A stretch of DNA of 64,000 nt, from NCBI GenBank assembly GCA_965223435.1, contig CBDCWQ010000019.1, positions 496,001-560,000 on the forward strand. Reading direction: 5' to 3'. The position numbers and the translations under genes are program-made. Of the stretch, positions 34,688-43,647 are shown piece by piece. Source of the stretch: CBDCWQ01 sp965223435. GTDB taxonomy: Bacteria; Myxococcota; Kuafuiibacteriia; Kuafuiibacteriales; Kuafuiibacteriaceae. The first letter of the stretch is position 1. Each line of letters opens with the position of its first letter. Under the pieces are notes generated by a model. The model saw nothing but the letters and a program-made list of their open reading frames with translations. It had not been told where the DNA came from and ran no database searches.

Positions 34688-35608
34688 TCATCGTTCTCGG
34701 GGCGATGGCACCGGTACAAACACGACACGCACCGAATCGACGCTCGGCGGGTCCTGGAACGAGGCTGGCCCCGAAGAAGACCTTGGGGTGACATCGATCA
34801 CGGGCCCCGGACCCGCAAAGATGGGTGGTACAAACGGGGAACCACGACCGCGCACCACGGCCAACCGTTCTTCTTGGCCCGCCATCAGAAACACAAAACC
34901 GCCCACCATCATCAACTGCCAACCGGCGCCCAATACTCCGCCAAGCATCATCGCAACCGCAATACCCCTCGCGACCCGCGCAGAAATCCGCGTCGCGCGA
35001 AGGTGCCCTAACCGCGTCGCGAGCGCGGCTCTCAAAACCCGACCGCCATCCATAGGAAGCGCGGGGATGAGATTGAAGACTGCCATCACCAGGTTGACCG
35101 CGCTGGCAATGCCTAAGATGCCCGTCCAGCTGGGCTGAACCACACCCGCAAACCCCCCAAAGACGGCCGCCGCGGCCCCGAATCCAATGGCCAACACCAG
35201 CGAGACGGCGGGCCCGGCGAGCGCAATGAGAATCTCGACGCGGGGGCTCCTGGGCGTCTCGGTCATGACCGCGGTTCCCCCGAGAAGATGCAGGTTGATC
35301 CCCGCGATCGGAATGCCAAAGCGCTGGGCGACAACCGAATGTCCAAGCTCATGCAGGGCAATCGACGAAAACAGAAGAACCCCAATGGGTAAACCCATCC
35401 ACCCATAGTGAACGGTCAGCACCACCATCAGAATGAGCAGCGAAAAGTGAAGACGTACGGGGATACCCCGGACGGTCGCAATCCTCAAAGAACCCAACAT
35501 ACATCGAATATAGGTCCCGAACGCCCGCCGTGAAGCCAAAATCCTCACCGGGGTCCTGGAAGAGGCGCTTCGGGTCCGTTTGGAGGTGGTGTTGCGGCCA
35601 CTCCGCAT
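34688..35608 (-). CDS. Site-2-protease-type M50 membrane metalloprotease
   Basis: This 306-residue intramembrane protease has six or so hydrophobic spans. The zinc motif HELGH is in SIALHELGHSVVAQ. The third ligand is in NLIPALPMDGGRVL. ATG 35608 (MRSGRNTTSKRT) has CAGGGAA upstream; ATG 35500 would trim a basic tail. There is a Pro/Ser-rich cytoplasmic C-terminus and no CBS domains. It starts 14 bases after the btuF-like gene and so may share the B12 transcript, though a role there is not evident. Confidence 0.92.
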   Translation of the reverse strand: MRSGRNTTSKRTRSASSRTPVRILASRRAFGTYIRCMLGSLRIATVRGIPVRLHFSLLILMVVLTVHYGWMGLPIGVLLFSSIALHELGHSVVAQRFGIPIAGINLHLLGGTAVMTETPRSPRVEILIALAGPAVSLVLAIGFGAAAAVFGGFAGVVQPSWTGILGIASAVNLVMAVFNLIPALPMDGGRVLRAALATRLGHLRATRISARVARGIAVAMMLGGVLGAGWQLMMVGGFVFLMAGQEERLAVVRGRGSPFVPPIFAGPGPVIDVTPRSSSGPASFQDPPSVDSVRVVFVPVPSPRER

Positions 35609-35621
35609 GGTATTCCCTGAT

Positions 35622-36600
35622 TTATTTTGCCTTTTGGCGCCCGGGCCTTTGAGGGGGAACGCCCTCACCGGCCGCCAGGCCGGGGTGGAGAAGTCTCGCA
35701 AGGGCTTTCGCGCCACGCGCAATCCGAGGCCCGGGGCGCAACAATCCACTGAAGCGAATCGGATGGACGCGCCGATTGCGCACCGCAGGAACATGTTTCC
35801 AGCCCGGTCGGCTAACCGGCGTATCGACGGTTTCCATGTCCGATGCATCGAGAATCACTTCGGGGGCTTGGGCGATGAGGCCCTCGACCGAATAGTGGGG
35901 ATAGGGCGGGCCCTCTTGAACAATGTTGCGCGCGCGAACCACATCAAGAAGCGTTCCGGCAAAACTCTTCGGGCCGGCGAGTATCAACGGATTCCATCCA
36001 TAGACAAAGGCGACGCTCGGCCGCGCGGCCAACGTGACCCGTTTTTGAATGGCACGGAGGCCGGACTTGATCGAACGCTCCAAGCGTACGCCCTCTTTCT
36101 TCTTGGCCAAGGCCTCGGCAATGCTTCGAAGCCCGTGAAACACATCACTCAAGGTGTTGCCTGGCACAACCAACACCGGGACGCCCAGCCGAGCCACACG
36201 CGCAAGCAATGGGCGATTGCCCGAATTCGGAACGGCCACAACCAAATCCGGCCGAAGCGCGAGAATCGCTTCGGGGTTGGGGTCGAGAAACCCTCCGACC
36301 TTGGGCAAAGAACGCACCGCTTCGGGAAAGTCATCGTAACGGGTCACCCCCACCACCGTCGGGCCGGCTCCGAGCGCAAACACAAATTCCGTCACGCTCG
36401 GCGCAACCGTCACGACCCGCTTCGGGACGGTCTTCGGAGGAGAAGCCCCGGGCAGAAACTGCGCCCGTACGCTGGGTGCCTCGTCCCAAAGACGGGTCAA
36501 CCCATCAAGCTTGGTCCCCTCGTCGGCGAGCAAGGGTCGCGGGCATGCCCAAAGAAGCGTTGCAACGCCCCGCCAAGAGCATCGGCATCATGCGTTTCAT
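35622..36600 (-). CDS. btuF: BtuF-like periplasmic cobalamin-binding protein (frameshift in signal peptide)
   Basis: The intact body (35622-36533) is a cluster A-II periplasmic binding protein: VVTVAPSVTEFVFALGAG, VVGVTRYDDFPEAVRSLPKV, ILALRPDLVVAVP and PEVILDASD. As read, it lacks a signal peptide and could only start at TTG 36533. ATG 36600 overlaps the previous stop (ATGA). If one G of the GGGG run (plus-strand CCCC 36568-36571) is removed, it reads MKRMMPMLLAGVATLLWACP and on into the body, a normal signal sequence. So one base is probably extra, by error or mutation. No BtuCD permease genes are adjacent. Confidence 0.8.
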
Positions 36601-36880
36601 GGTCCCAAAATCTTTCGAAGCTCAACGGGCACGACCCGCGAAGCGAGACCAAAGAGCACATACAGGTCCGGGCCGACGAAATCGACGCCCGGGCGACCCG
36701 GCCTTTGGGACGACAACCTGCAGGCCATCCAAGACCGGCGGACCGGCACCGACCTTGAGTGGGGCATAAAATGGCGGTGGAGAGACCATGCCCCTGCGAG
36801 CGTCCACAATGTACAATTGATCGGTATTGAACGACGGCACACCCAAAAGGCCGCCACCGAGATCGACCATCCGAAACAGG
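36597..36880 (-). pseudogene. Frameshifted 3' part of the beta-propeller lipoprotein gene
   Basis: The upstream frame stops at 36881, but coherent propeller sequence continues in a second frame (FPVDSLFRMVDLGGGLLGVP, LYIVDARRGM) and then a third (GVDFVGPDLYVLFGLASRVV), ending at TGA 36597. That stop overlaps ATG 36600 of btuF. Removing one base from the A4 run at 36908-36911 (or 36902-36905), and one from the GGG or CCC tracts near 36694-36702, restores one continuous frame. The final stop-start overlap argues that the full-length frame is the real gene. Confidence 0.75.
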
Positions 36881-38179
36881 CTATCGACAGGAAAGTTGTT
36901 CAAAACGAAAATCCTGGACATCTTGGCGATAGGCAAGATCGATGCGACGAAGCACGCCCTTCACCAACGAGCCCACCCAAAGGCCACCGGCTTGGACCAT
37001 GGCCGTGCCCGGGCCAAAGTCCGGAAATAAGAAAGTGTCCACGACTCGATCGTCCCGAAGGTCAATCACGTGAACGGCGCCCGGAGAGCGCACTCGAACC
37101 GGGGAAACGGAGCCATCGAGCCTTCCCGTCGAAACCACCAGGACCCGATGGTCGTCGAAGGGGCGAACTTCTTGAGGGTTCAGCGCGGGAAGAACCCGAA
37201 GAACGGGCGGAGCGTTCAGGTCTGCCAGATCCCAAAGGGCCACAACCCCGGGAAGATACACCGGTGACGATTCCGCCGCTGCGAGAAGAACGCTTGTCCA
37301 AGTGACCACCAAACGACCGGCGTGCACCACAGCGGCCTGGGGCGTGCTCGGAACAAAACGGGTGACCGACGTCTCGTCCTGACCGTCGCCGTCCACATCA
37401 ACGGGTCGAGGCAAGACAAAAGGCTCATCAAGCACGACCTCATCATCCAACTCGATGGTGGCATCGACTTTCTGGTTGATGAGGTCGAGCAGGTAGACAC
37501 GTCGCTGATTCCAGGCCGTCACAAAAACCTTGAGCGCCTCGTCTTCAAGCGGCGCCACGAACCAAGGATGAGCCGAGACCCGACCGTCTTCGGTCGTCGG
37601 AAGCCGGATACCCAAGACACCGGAATTCAACCCACGCTCGAGATCAAAAATGCTGACCGCGTTGTCTCCCGAACGCACCAGCACCCCGCGGGCCTGCCCC
37701 GGCCCACCGACAATCACCAGATCGTTGGGCACGCTTCCGGCGCCACCGACAGCCGAGGCCACCGCCGCCTCACGCGCGCGGGCGGCGTCGCGAATCCGAA
37801 AAGGGATGCGTTCTGGCTCTGGGCTGTCTATCGCAAGATAGACTACGTTCTCTGGGGGCGGATCAAAACGAAGCTCAAGTCGGCCATGGGCGTCCCCCAC
37901 AGCGCGACCCAAGATCTGGCCGGCGCCGTCTTCGAGTCGAACCGACTGAGACGAGGTCACCGCCCCATCGAAACCCCCAAACAATCCGCGTTTGGAGGGC
38001 GCCTGGCCCTCGACGAAAACTGTAAACATGCGCTCCAGACGCATGCCCTCTGGCGACGGTATGCCTTCTTCGGCAACCGAAGAAGGCCCTCCATCCCCAG
38101 AGCAGGCCATCAAACTCAAGGTCAACACAAGCGACCAAGACTGCGTGCGCGTTTCCAACTTATGGCAGGTGGCACCCAT
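36881..38179 (-). CDS. Beta-propeller lipoprotein, BtuG-like candidate (N-terminal part)
   Basis: This encodes 432 residues as read, or about 525 if the two downstream frameshifts are corrected. The lipobox LSLMACSG gives a lipidated Cys followed by Gly-rich linker. Blade-like repeats follow: VSIFDLERGL, VYLLDLINQKVDATI, VALWDLADLN, VHVIDLRDDRVVDTF and LRRIDLAYRQDVQDF. A calcium-type DVDGDGQDE is also present. It starts three bases after btuB on a cobalamin-riboswitch transcript. Bacteroides BtuG is a surface beta-propeller lipoprotein that binds B12 on BtuB, so an analogous role is inferred. Confidence 0.82.
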   Translation of the reverse strand: MGATCHKLETRTQSWSLVLTLSLMACSGDGGPSSVAEEGIPSPEGMRLERMFTVFVEGQAPSKRGLFGGFDGAVTSSQSVRLEDGAGQILGRAVGDAHGRLELRFDPPPENVVYLAIDSPEPERIPFRIRDAARAREAAVASAVGGAGSVPNDLVIVGGPGQARGVLVRSGDNAVSIFDLERGLNSGVLGIRLPTTEDGRVSAHPWFVAPLEDEALKVFVTAWNQRRVYLLDLINQKVDATIELDDEVVLDEPFVLPRPVDVDGDGQDETSVTRFVPSTPQAAVVHAGRLVVTWTSVLLAAAESSPVYLPGVVALWDLADLNAPPVLRVLPALNPQEVRPFDDHRVLVVSTGRLDGSVSPVRVRSPGAVHVIDLRDDRVVDTFLFPDFGPGTAMVQAGGLWVGSLVKGVLRRIDLAYRQDVQDFRFEQLSCR

Positions 38180-38181
38180 GG

Positions 38182-40164
38182 TCAGGAAGCCCCCAACTCG
38201 GCACGAGGTGCGTGGGTAGTCGCCAAAGCAGAGTCTCGCGCTTCAGTACTGAGCTCGAGGGTGAACATCACAAACCGACCTGGCAGAGGAATCTTTTGGA
38301 GTGAGCGCAAGGTACGCCGATCCAAGAGATTCAAGACCCGAAGCGAAGTTGTCAAAAAAGAAAAAGGCCTGAACGTCAGCCCGGAATCCCATCGAAGATA
38401 AGTCGGAACACGGGTCTCAGGACTGGAACGCAAATGGGTGGTGGTCGGCCCTACCATGCGCAACTCCGAAAACCACTCCCATGCGCCGTAACCCAGGCCG
38501 GCCTGCATCGCCGCATGCCATCGGGGCTCGGTCGGCACCCGGTCCCCGGTCACGTCGAGCTCAGAAAACAATAGGCCGAGCGAAGCGCTCCCAGAAAACA
38601 CGACACCTGCCACTTTGTCCTCGAAACCAAGCTCGAGATCCCCGCCCATGCCCCGTGAGGCGCCCACGTTCTCTGGACGGACCACAAAGGCGTTGCGGTT
38701 GAGGTAAAGAATGGTGTCGTCCATCGCCCGTACAAACATCGACAGCGCCACCTGAAAGAGGTCCAACTCCATCTTCAACGTTCCCTGAAGCTCCCACGCC
38801 TGTTCGGGTACGAGGTCTGGGTTTCCGGAAAACCCGGCCTCGCTCGGATGGTAAAGTTCGTCCAGCGTTGGACTTCGAATCGATCGCCCAAAGGCCATGC
38901 TCAAGGTCAACCCAAAGCCCGGATCCACGCGAAAACCGAGACGCGGCAACAGCTGCGCCGGCTGATCCGTCAAGGCCTGAGCACGAAGTGCGAAAAACAA
39001 AGTCCAAGCATCAAGCCACACTTCATCGGAAACGCTGACCGAGGAACGCAGCCGCTGAGGCTGACCGTGCTCGGTCGACCGGGAACGTTCAACGGAGCCT
39101 TCCACGCTTGTGCGAAGGCTATGGGTCTCAGCAACCAGCAGACTCAAACGGGCGTCGGTCGACAACACGAAAAATGTGGTGTCGGACTCACGAAAGAGGC
39201 TGGGATCCTCATAGGCGATGTCCAAAAAGGATGCGCTCGCACCCCATGACAACTTGGCCCGCGGTAAACGTGGCAACGGAATGACCCATTCGGAACGAAT
39301 GTACGCTTGGTTTCTCGCTTCCCGCGCCACTTGGTTTTCTTGAGTCTCTAAACCCGGCACACCCGCCTCCCGAAGAGAGAGCGCACCGTATAGATTGAGG
39401 CGGGTTGCACCCAGGGGCTGCTCCATACGCAGGTTCATGGACGCTCGCCTGGCATCGTTGTTGTCACGCACTTCATCCACGTCTTCGAGGCCAAAAATGG
39501 ACGAGGTGTACCTAAAATCCCCATCGGTCCGCTCCAGTCGTGCGCCTACGGCAAATCGGTCCGAGAGCATCCGGGCCGAAACCCGCGTGAATCCCAAAGA
39601 CCCATAGCTGAGGGAGGCGGATTCTTTTTTGCCTCCGGGGCGTCGACTCCGAATGACAAGCGCCCCAGTCAAAGCGCCATCACCGAGCAGCGCGGCGCTC
39701 CCCCCATGCACAAGTTCGATGGACGAAACCCAATCAAGCGGAATGAGATCGAGATCAAACCCGGTCGCAAACGGCGAGCTCAGCGCCAATCCGTCTAAAA
39801 TCACCAGCGCCTGAGCCGGGGTGCCCCCATGAATCGTGAGATGACGATCGCTGACCGGGCCACCGAGCTGCAAAATCCGCGCACCCGCCGCCGCGTCCAC
39901 CAGCTCGCTGATTTGTTCGCCCCGTCGCTGAGCCCGAACCAGCGCCCGCTCTGGGATTTGGGATATCGGCAACGTCGGGTCCCGATCCGAAAGGGCTTCA
40001 GCTCGGTCCCGAACCTCGATCCGGTAGTCTGGGTCTTCATAAACCTCCCAGGCTTCAGGTTCTTCGGGGGCATCTTCCGAGGACTCAGTTTGGCCCCGTG
40101 CCCCTAAGGGACAAAGCCCCAAGACCAACAGACAGACGGCGATGAAACAATCGTGATGAGACAT
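38182..40164 (-). CDS. btuB: TonB-dependent vitamin B12 receptor, BtuB-like
   Basis: This 660-residue outer-membrane receptor has a signal peptide ending LGARGQ. The acidic N-terminus is followed by a plug with ISELVDAAAGARILQLGGPV, DRHLTIHGGTPAQALVILDG, SIELVHGGSAALLGDGALTG and ALVIRSRRPG. The barrel has FGRSIRSPTLDELYHPSEAG. It ends ...FVMFTLELSTEARDS plus a 15-residue tail, which is unusual because receptors normally end in an aromatic residue. ATG 40164 has GGGAGG six bases upstream. The cobalamin riboswitch in its leader assigns the substrate. Confidence 0.92.
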   Translation of the reverse strand: MSHHDCFIAVCLLVLGLCPLGARGQTESSEDAPEEPEAWEVYEDPDYRIEVRDRAEALSDRDPTLPISQIPERALVRAQRRGEQISELVDAAAGARILQLGGPVSDRHLTIHGGTPAQALVILDGLALSSPFATGFDLDLIPLDWVSSIELVHGGSAALLGDGALTGALVIRSRRPGGKKESASLSYGSLGFTRVSARMLSDRFAVGARLERTDGDFRYTSSIFGLEDVDEVRDNNDARRASMNLRMEQPLGATRLNLYGALSLREAGVPGLETQENQVAREARNQAYIRSEWVIPLPRLPRAKLSWGASASFLDIAYEDPSLFRESDTTFFVLSTDARLSLLVAETHSLRTSVEGSVERSRSTEHGQPQRLRSSVSVSDEVWLDAWTLFFALRAQALTDQPAQLLPRLGFRVDPGFGLTLSMAFGRSIRSPTLDELYHPSEAGFSGNPDLVPEQAWELQGTLKMELDLFQVALSMFVRAMDDTILYLNRNAFVVRPENVGASRGMGGDLELGFEDKVAGVVFSGSASLGLLFSELDVTGDRVPTEPRWHAAMQAGLGYGAWEWFSELRMVGPTTTHLRSSPETRVPTYLRWDSGLTFRPFSFLTTSLRVLNLLDRRTLRSLQKIPLPGRFVMFTLELSTEARDSALATTHAPRAELGAS

Positions 40165-40228
40165 CCAACCTCCCTCCCGATCCCCGAGGAGGAACAGCTT
40201 AAACAGGAACTTAGACGTTTCTGTTTAG

Positions 40229-40249
40229 TGGGGTTCAAACTGAACCCCG
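40229..40249 (-). promoter_or_regulatory. Hairpin between riboswitch aptamer and btuB
   Basis: GGGGTTCA and TGAACCCC form a perfect 8-bp stem with a three-base loop, just after the B12 box. A second stem (AAACAG paired with CTGTTT) follows closer to btuB. Neither ends in a T-run, so the expression platform probably acts on ribosome access or by an alternative fold. Confidence 0.55.
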
Positions 40250-40255
40250 CCCGGT

Positions 40256-40440
40256 TGGGTCGGTGTCCTGGCTTGCAGAGGCCAATCCTTGCCCATCTTC
40301 GCCGCCTTCCCCGCCTCAGGCGAGTGGCTTCATGGCGAAGATTGTGCCTTGGGGCCGATGACCATCGGCTCTAGACACATCTGCTCACAGTGGCGGGCCC
40401 GCGTCGGATTTTAACCGACTTCCCGAAGAATCGGCCGATA
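40256..40440 (-). promoter_or_regulatory. Cobalamin (adenosylcobalamin) riboswitch
   Basis: Read on the minus strand, the leader has GGGAAGTCGGTTAAAATCCG, then ACGCGGGCCCGCCACTGTGA, the conserved core of the B12 aptamer. The CACTGT part lies near 40386-40397. Downstream are GAAGCCACTCGCC-like helices and the B12 box AAGCCAGGACACCGACC at 40258-40274. It ends about 90 bases before the btuB start. By family rule, B12 binding should repress btuB and the genes behind it. Confidence 0.92.
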
Positions 40441-40561
40441 CGGCCCATTCCCTCGCCGCTCGCTCAGCGCAAGCGGCGAAACAGCCAAACCAAGCGTGCT
40501 TCGTGTCCCCCGTTTGTTCGGACAGTGTCAACCACGGTGTTCCTGGGCGAGCCCCTATTGT

Positions 40562-41806
40562 TCAGCGAGGGTTCAGGGCCATACTCAGACCAAGACTCAA
40601 ACCAAAGGTGGCCACCCCCGCCGCCAGGGCAATCCAGGGCGGGTCTTCGGGTTCACCGAGGAAGTGTGATCCGAGCGTAAAGGCCGCCCCCATACCCATG
40701 GTGCTGTACCCGAGGGGCGCCGCGGGGAGGCCGGTCCCCACCGGTCCTGGAGACGCCCCGCCAAAACGCGTGAACGGCGCACTGCTGCAATCACCGGAAG
40801 AACCGAGACACACCCGCGTGGGGCCGGATCTGAAGACACCATAGGAAAGGACACCAGCCCCCACGGCCACCAGACCAAGACCACCCCAGAACAGCGTCTT
40901 GCGCAATGTGGATGTCTTGGGCAAAGGCTGAAAATGGGCACGCACCACCGACCGGTCGCCTTTGGACACGTCCAGTACCCTTTCAAAATCGTGGTACCCT
41001 GCCCGTTTCAGTCTCAATAGGCGACGGCCTTGACGCACCCCCCTCAGCTGAACCGTACCGCCACGCGCGGCGCCCACCGGCCGTTGATCGAGCTCAATCT
41101 CAGTCCCCAGCGATAGCGCCTCGAGCACAACGTCTCCGTACACGGCCCAGTGCCCCGCATCACGAAGGGGGGGCAAAAAATCCTGCTCGAAAATGCGCGC
41201 GATATACGTTTTCACGGCGTCCTCGTCGGCGACGACGGCCGGTTCAGGCCTGGCCACCACCGCGTGCTCGGCAATCTGGTCCTCAACCTGCGCCCAAAGG
41301 TCAGGGTTATCGGGTGCACGCAGCCGAGCCTCGTGAATGGACCGCAGCGCGAGAAGGGTATCCACAAGAAACGCGGTCACTTGATCCTGACCGGCCTCGA
41401 TCTCTGAAACCGACAAAACCAACAAGAAGCGGGCAAAGGTCCCATCTTGGAGCTGCCCATGCCGGACCTCACGCCAAGTCTTCGCGCCCCCATCGCGCCG
41501 CCTCAGGTGTGCGATGTTGTATGCGGGGACCGCGGCTTCAACGAAACAGGCCAACGGGCCCCTGCCCTCACCCTCCACGCAACGCCCAATCGTAGGGTCG
41601 TCGATGTCCACCACCTGAAGGTCCGTGTAGGTGCGAAGCACCCGATCGACGTGGCCTGCAAACAACCGCGCGGTGCCCGTCGCAACCTTGCGGGTCGGCG
41701 AATAGAACACCAGGGCAAGATCTTGTCGACGCTCCAGATTGATGACCTGATTCTCGGCGGCGCAGATCCACCCACACGGGAGGATAAGGACCGACACGAT
41801 CATCAT
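40562..41806 (-). CDS. Exported PEGA-like protein, unknown function
   Basis: This encodes about 415 residues from ATG 41806. The frame extends 87 codons upstream but would overlap the divergent FHA gene. The signal peptide is MMIVSVLILPCGWICAAENQ. A long alpha/beta part follows (DLALVFYSPTRKVATGTARL, FLVDTLLALRSIHEARLRAP). A PEGA-type segment (GRRLLRLKRAGYHDFERVLD) leads to a hydrophobic C-terminal region with two or more membrane helices. Related multi-domain PEGA proteins are common in Myxococcota next to kinases. Function not recognised. Confidence 0.78.
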   Translation of the reverse strand: MMIVSVLILPCGWICAAENQVINLERRQDLALVFYSPTRKVATGTARLFAGHVDRVLRTYTDLQVVDIDDPTIGRCVEGEGRGPLACFVEAAVPAYNIAHLRRRDGGAKTWREVRHGQLQDGTFARFLLVLSVSEIEAGQDQVTAFLVDTLLALRSIHEARLRAPDNPDLWAQVEDQIAEHAVVARPEPAVVADEDAVKTYIARIFEQDFLPPLRDAGHWAVYGDVVLEALSLGTEIELDQRPVGAARGGTVQLRGVRQGRRLLRLKRAGYHDFERVLDVSKGDRSVVRAHFQPLPKTSTLRKTLFWGGLGLVAVGAGVLSYGVFRSGPTRVCLGSSGDCSSAPFTRFGGASPGPVGTGLPAAPLGYSTMGMGAAFTLGSHFLGEPEDPPWIALAAGVATFGLSLGLSMALNPR

Positions 41807-41887
41807 CGTCGAACAGCACTTTCGCCACGCCAAACCTAGTGTTAGAAATTGCAACCGGTCCGAGCCCACAGGGGCGGATGCTAGATC

Positions 41888-43603
41888 ATGCGTCACCATA
41901 CGGGAACCGATACTGTGCGCAATCGAGAACATTACGCCGCCCACATCGTTCTTGATGGGCCGGGACACGAAGGAACGCGGCTCCAACTCCGAGAGGGCAT
42001 CACTTCGTTCGGTAGGCTGCCAGCCAACGACGTCATCCTTTTGGGTGATTTGGTCAGCCGACAGCACGCGCGCATTACCTATTTCGAAGGCAGGGCAACC
42101 CTACAAGATCTCGGCTCGCACAACGGTTCGTGGGTCAATGGAGAACGGGTCACGACCCGCGTTCTCAGAAACGGCGATCTGGCCCGAATCGGCAATTTCC
42201 GACTCACCTTCCATCGTGGGCCCATCGGCGTCGCCCCTGAGTCCTTCGACGACGTCACCAAAGGCGAAGCACGCAGGGTGGTCCGATCATCCGAAGGCTC
42301 CGGCGAACACCGAGCCATCAGCGCGAAAATCACGGACCTTAAACTCCACCAACCCAAAACCCCAGACCTCCCGGAAGGCTACCGCTCCGTGGCCGAGAGC
42401 CGCTCGGAGCTGGTCAGCGAGATCCAAAGAGTCCAGTCCGGGGGCAAGGATCTGACCACCCGGGCACTGCACCTGGTGTACCGAGCCAGCGAAGCACTGG
42501 GTTCTGCAACCAGCGTCGACGGCTACTTGCGTGAAATCCTCAACTTGGTCTTTGAAGAAATCCCCACAGACCAAGCCGCTATCATTCGAACCGCGGGGCC
42601 TGAAAGCCCCACCGTCATTGCCCATCGGAGCCGAAAACGGGAACTCGACGAAACCCCCATCTCGATGGAGGTCGTGCGCTGGGTCACCATGAAGAACTTT
42701 CCGGTCAAGACCGATGATGTCACCGAAGACTTGCGGTTTCCGGCAGAAGAAGACCTCAAAAACCACGCCTCTGTGCTGTGCGTGCCCATATCCGAAGGCC
42801 AGAAGGTATTGCACGTCATTTACCTATCCCGCACCAAACCGGCCTTCCAAGACCACGACCTGGACGCGCTCAGCGCCATCGCCCACCTGTCAACATTCGG
42901 CATTGAGCGGGCTGAGAACCGGTCCGACGCCCTAGCGCGTGAAGTGCTCTCTCGCTTTCAATCGCCCGACGTCGTCGAGCTCATTCTTAACCGTACGCGC
43001 AATACGCCTAGCCCGGGGACCGAGCTCGAAGGCAAAACCGCCACGATTTCGAGCAGCGATATTCAAGGTTTTGCGAGCCTGTGCCGCCGGCTGAAACCAG
43101 AAGAAGTTTCGGGGTTCCTGCATGTCTATCTGGATCGGATGTCGGAAATCATCTTTGACCACCGCGGCACCATCGATCGCTTTGATGGCGCCGGCATTCA
43201 AGCCACCTATGGGGTACCTTTTTCTTACGGAAACGACGCAGCCAAAGCCGTAGGGGCTGCCCTCGAAATGCGAGACGCATTTGATGACATCAAAAAGCGG
43301 TTCCCTAAGATTGGCCCGATGCGCTTGCGCGTCGGTATCGACACCGGGTGGGTCCTGGCCGGAATCATCGGATCGGATCGGCGCCTCCAATACGGAACCT
43401 TGGGGACCCCTCCGGCAACCGCCCGACGGCTCGAGGCCTCGGCGGCCCCTGGTGTGATCCTTATAGGGGAATCCACCCGAATTCTCGTCCAAGAACTCTA
43501 CGGCCTCAAAAAGCTTGAGCTGCAGCAAATGCGTAGTCACTACCAGCCCTTACAGGTCTACGAAGTCCTTGGTCGGAAGACCAACGCGGCTTCGAACCGA
43601 TGA
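41888..43603 (+). CDS. FHA-GAF-class III cyclase-fold protein, probably catalytically altered
   Basis: This encodes 571 residues. FHA is at about 34-112 (SFGRLPANDV, VSRQHARI, LGSHNGSWVNG), so it binds phospho-Thr. GAF is at about 185-345. The class III nucleotide cyclase domain is at about 385-560. The first metal Asp is present (SSSDIQGF). At the second, the usual F-x-G-D-A reads FDGAGI, placing Ala where Asp is expected. The Asn of the VNxAARLE element is also absent (GTPPATARRLE). It may be an inactive phospho-sensor. It is divergent from the PEGA gene and 44 bases before a kinase gene that may supply its phospho-partner. Confidence 0.87.
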   Translation: MRHHTGTDTVRNREHYAAHIVLDGPGHEGTRLQLREGITSFGRLPANDVILLGDLVSRQHARITYFEGRATLQDLGSHNGSWVNGERVTTRVLRNGDLARIGNFRLTFHRGPIGVAPESFDDVTKGEARRVVRSSEGSGEHRAISAKITDLKLHQPKTPDLPEGYRSVAESRSELVSEIQRVQSGGKDLTTRALHLVYRASEALGSATSVDGYLREILNLVFEEIPTDQAAIIRTAGPESPTVIAHRSRKRELDETPISMEVVRWVTMKNFPVKTDDVTEDLRFPAEEDLKNHASVLCVPISEGQKVLHVIYLSRTKPAFQDHDLDALSAIAHLSTFGIERAENRSDALAREVLSRFQSPDVVELILNRTRNTPSPGTELEGKTATISSSDIQGFASLCRRLKPEEVSGFLHVYLDRMSEIIFDHRGTIDRFDGAGIQATYGVPFSYGNDAAKAVGAALEMRDAFDDIKKRFPKIGPMRLRVGIDTGWVLAGIIGSDRRLQYGTLGTPPATARRLEASAAPGVILIGESTRILVQELYGLKKLELQQMRSHYQPLQVYEVLGRKTNAASNR

Positions 43604-43647
43604 AGGGAGTTCTGTCCCAGGTCTAAGGGACCTATTATTCAGGTGAA

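Noticed and set aside
36622..36936. A separate 104-residue gene
   Set aside because: Its N-terminal two-thirds continues the propeller lipoprotein in another frame, so it is a frameshifted piece rather than a gene.
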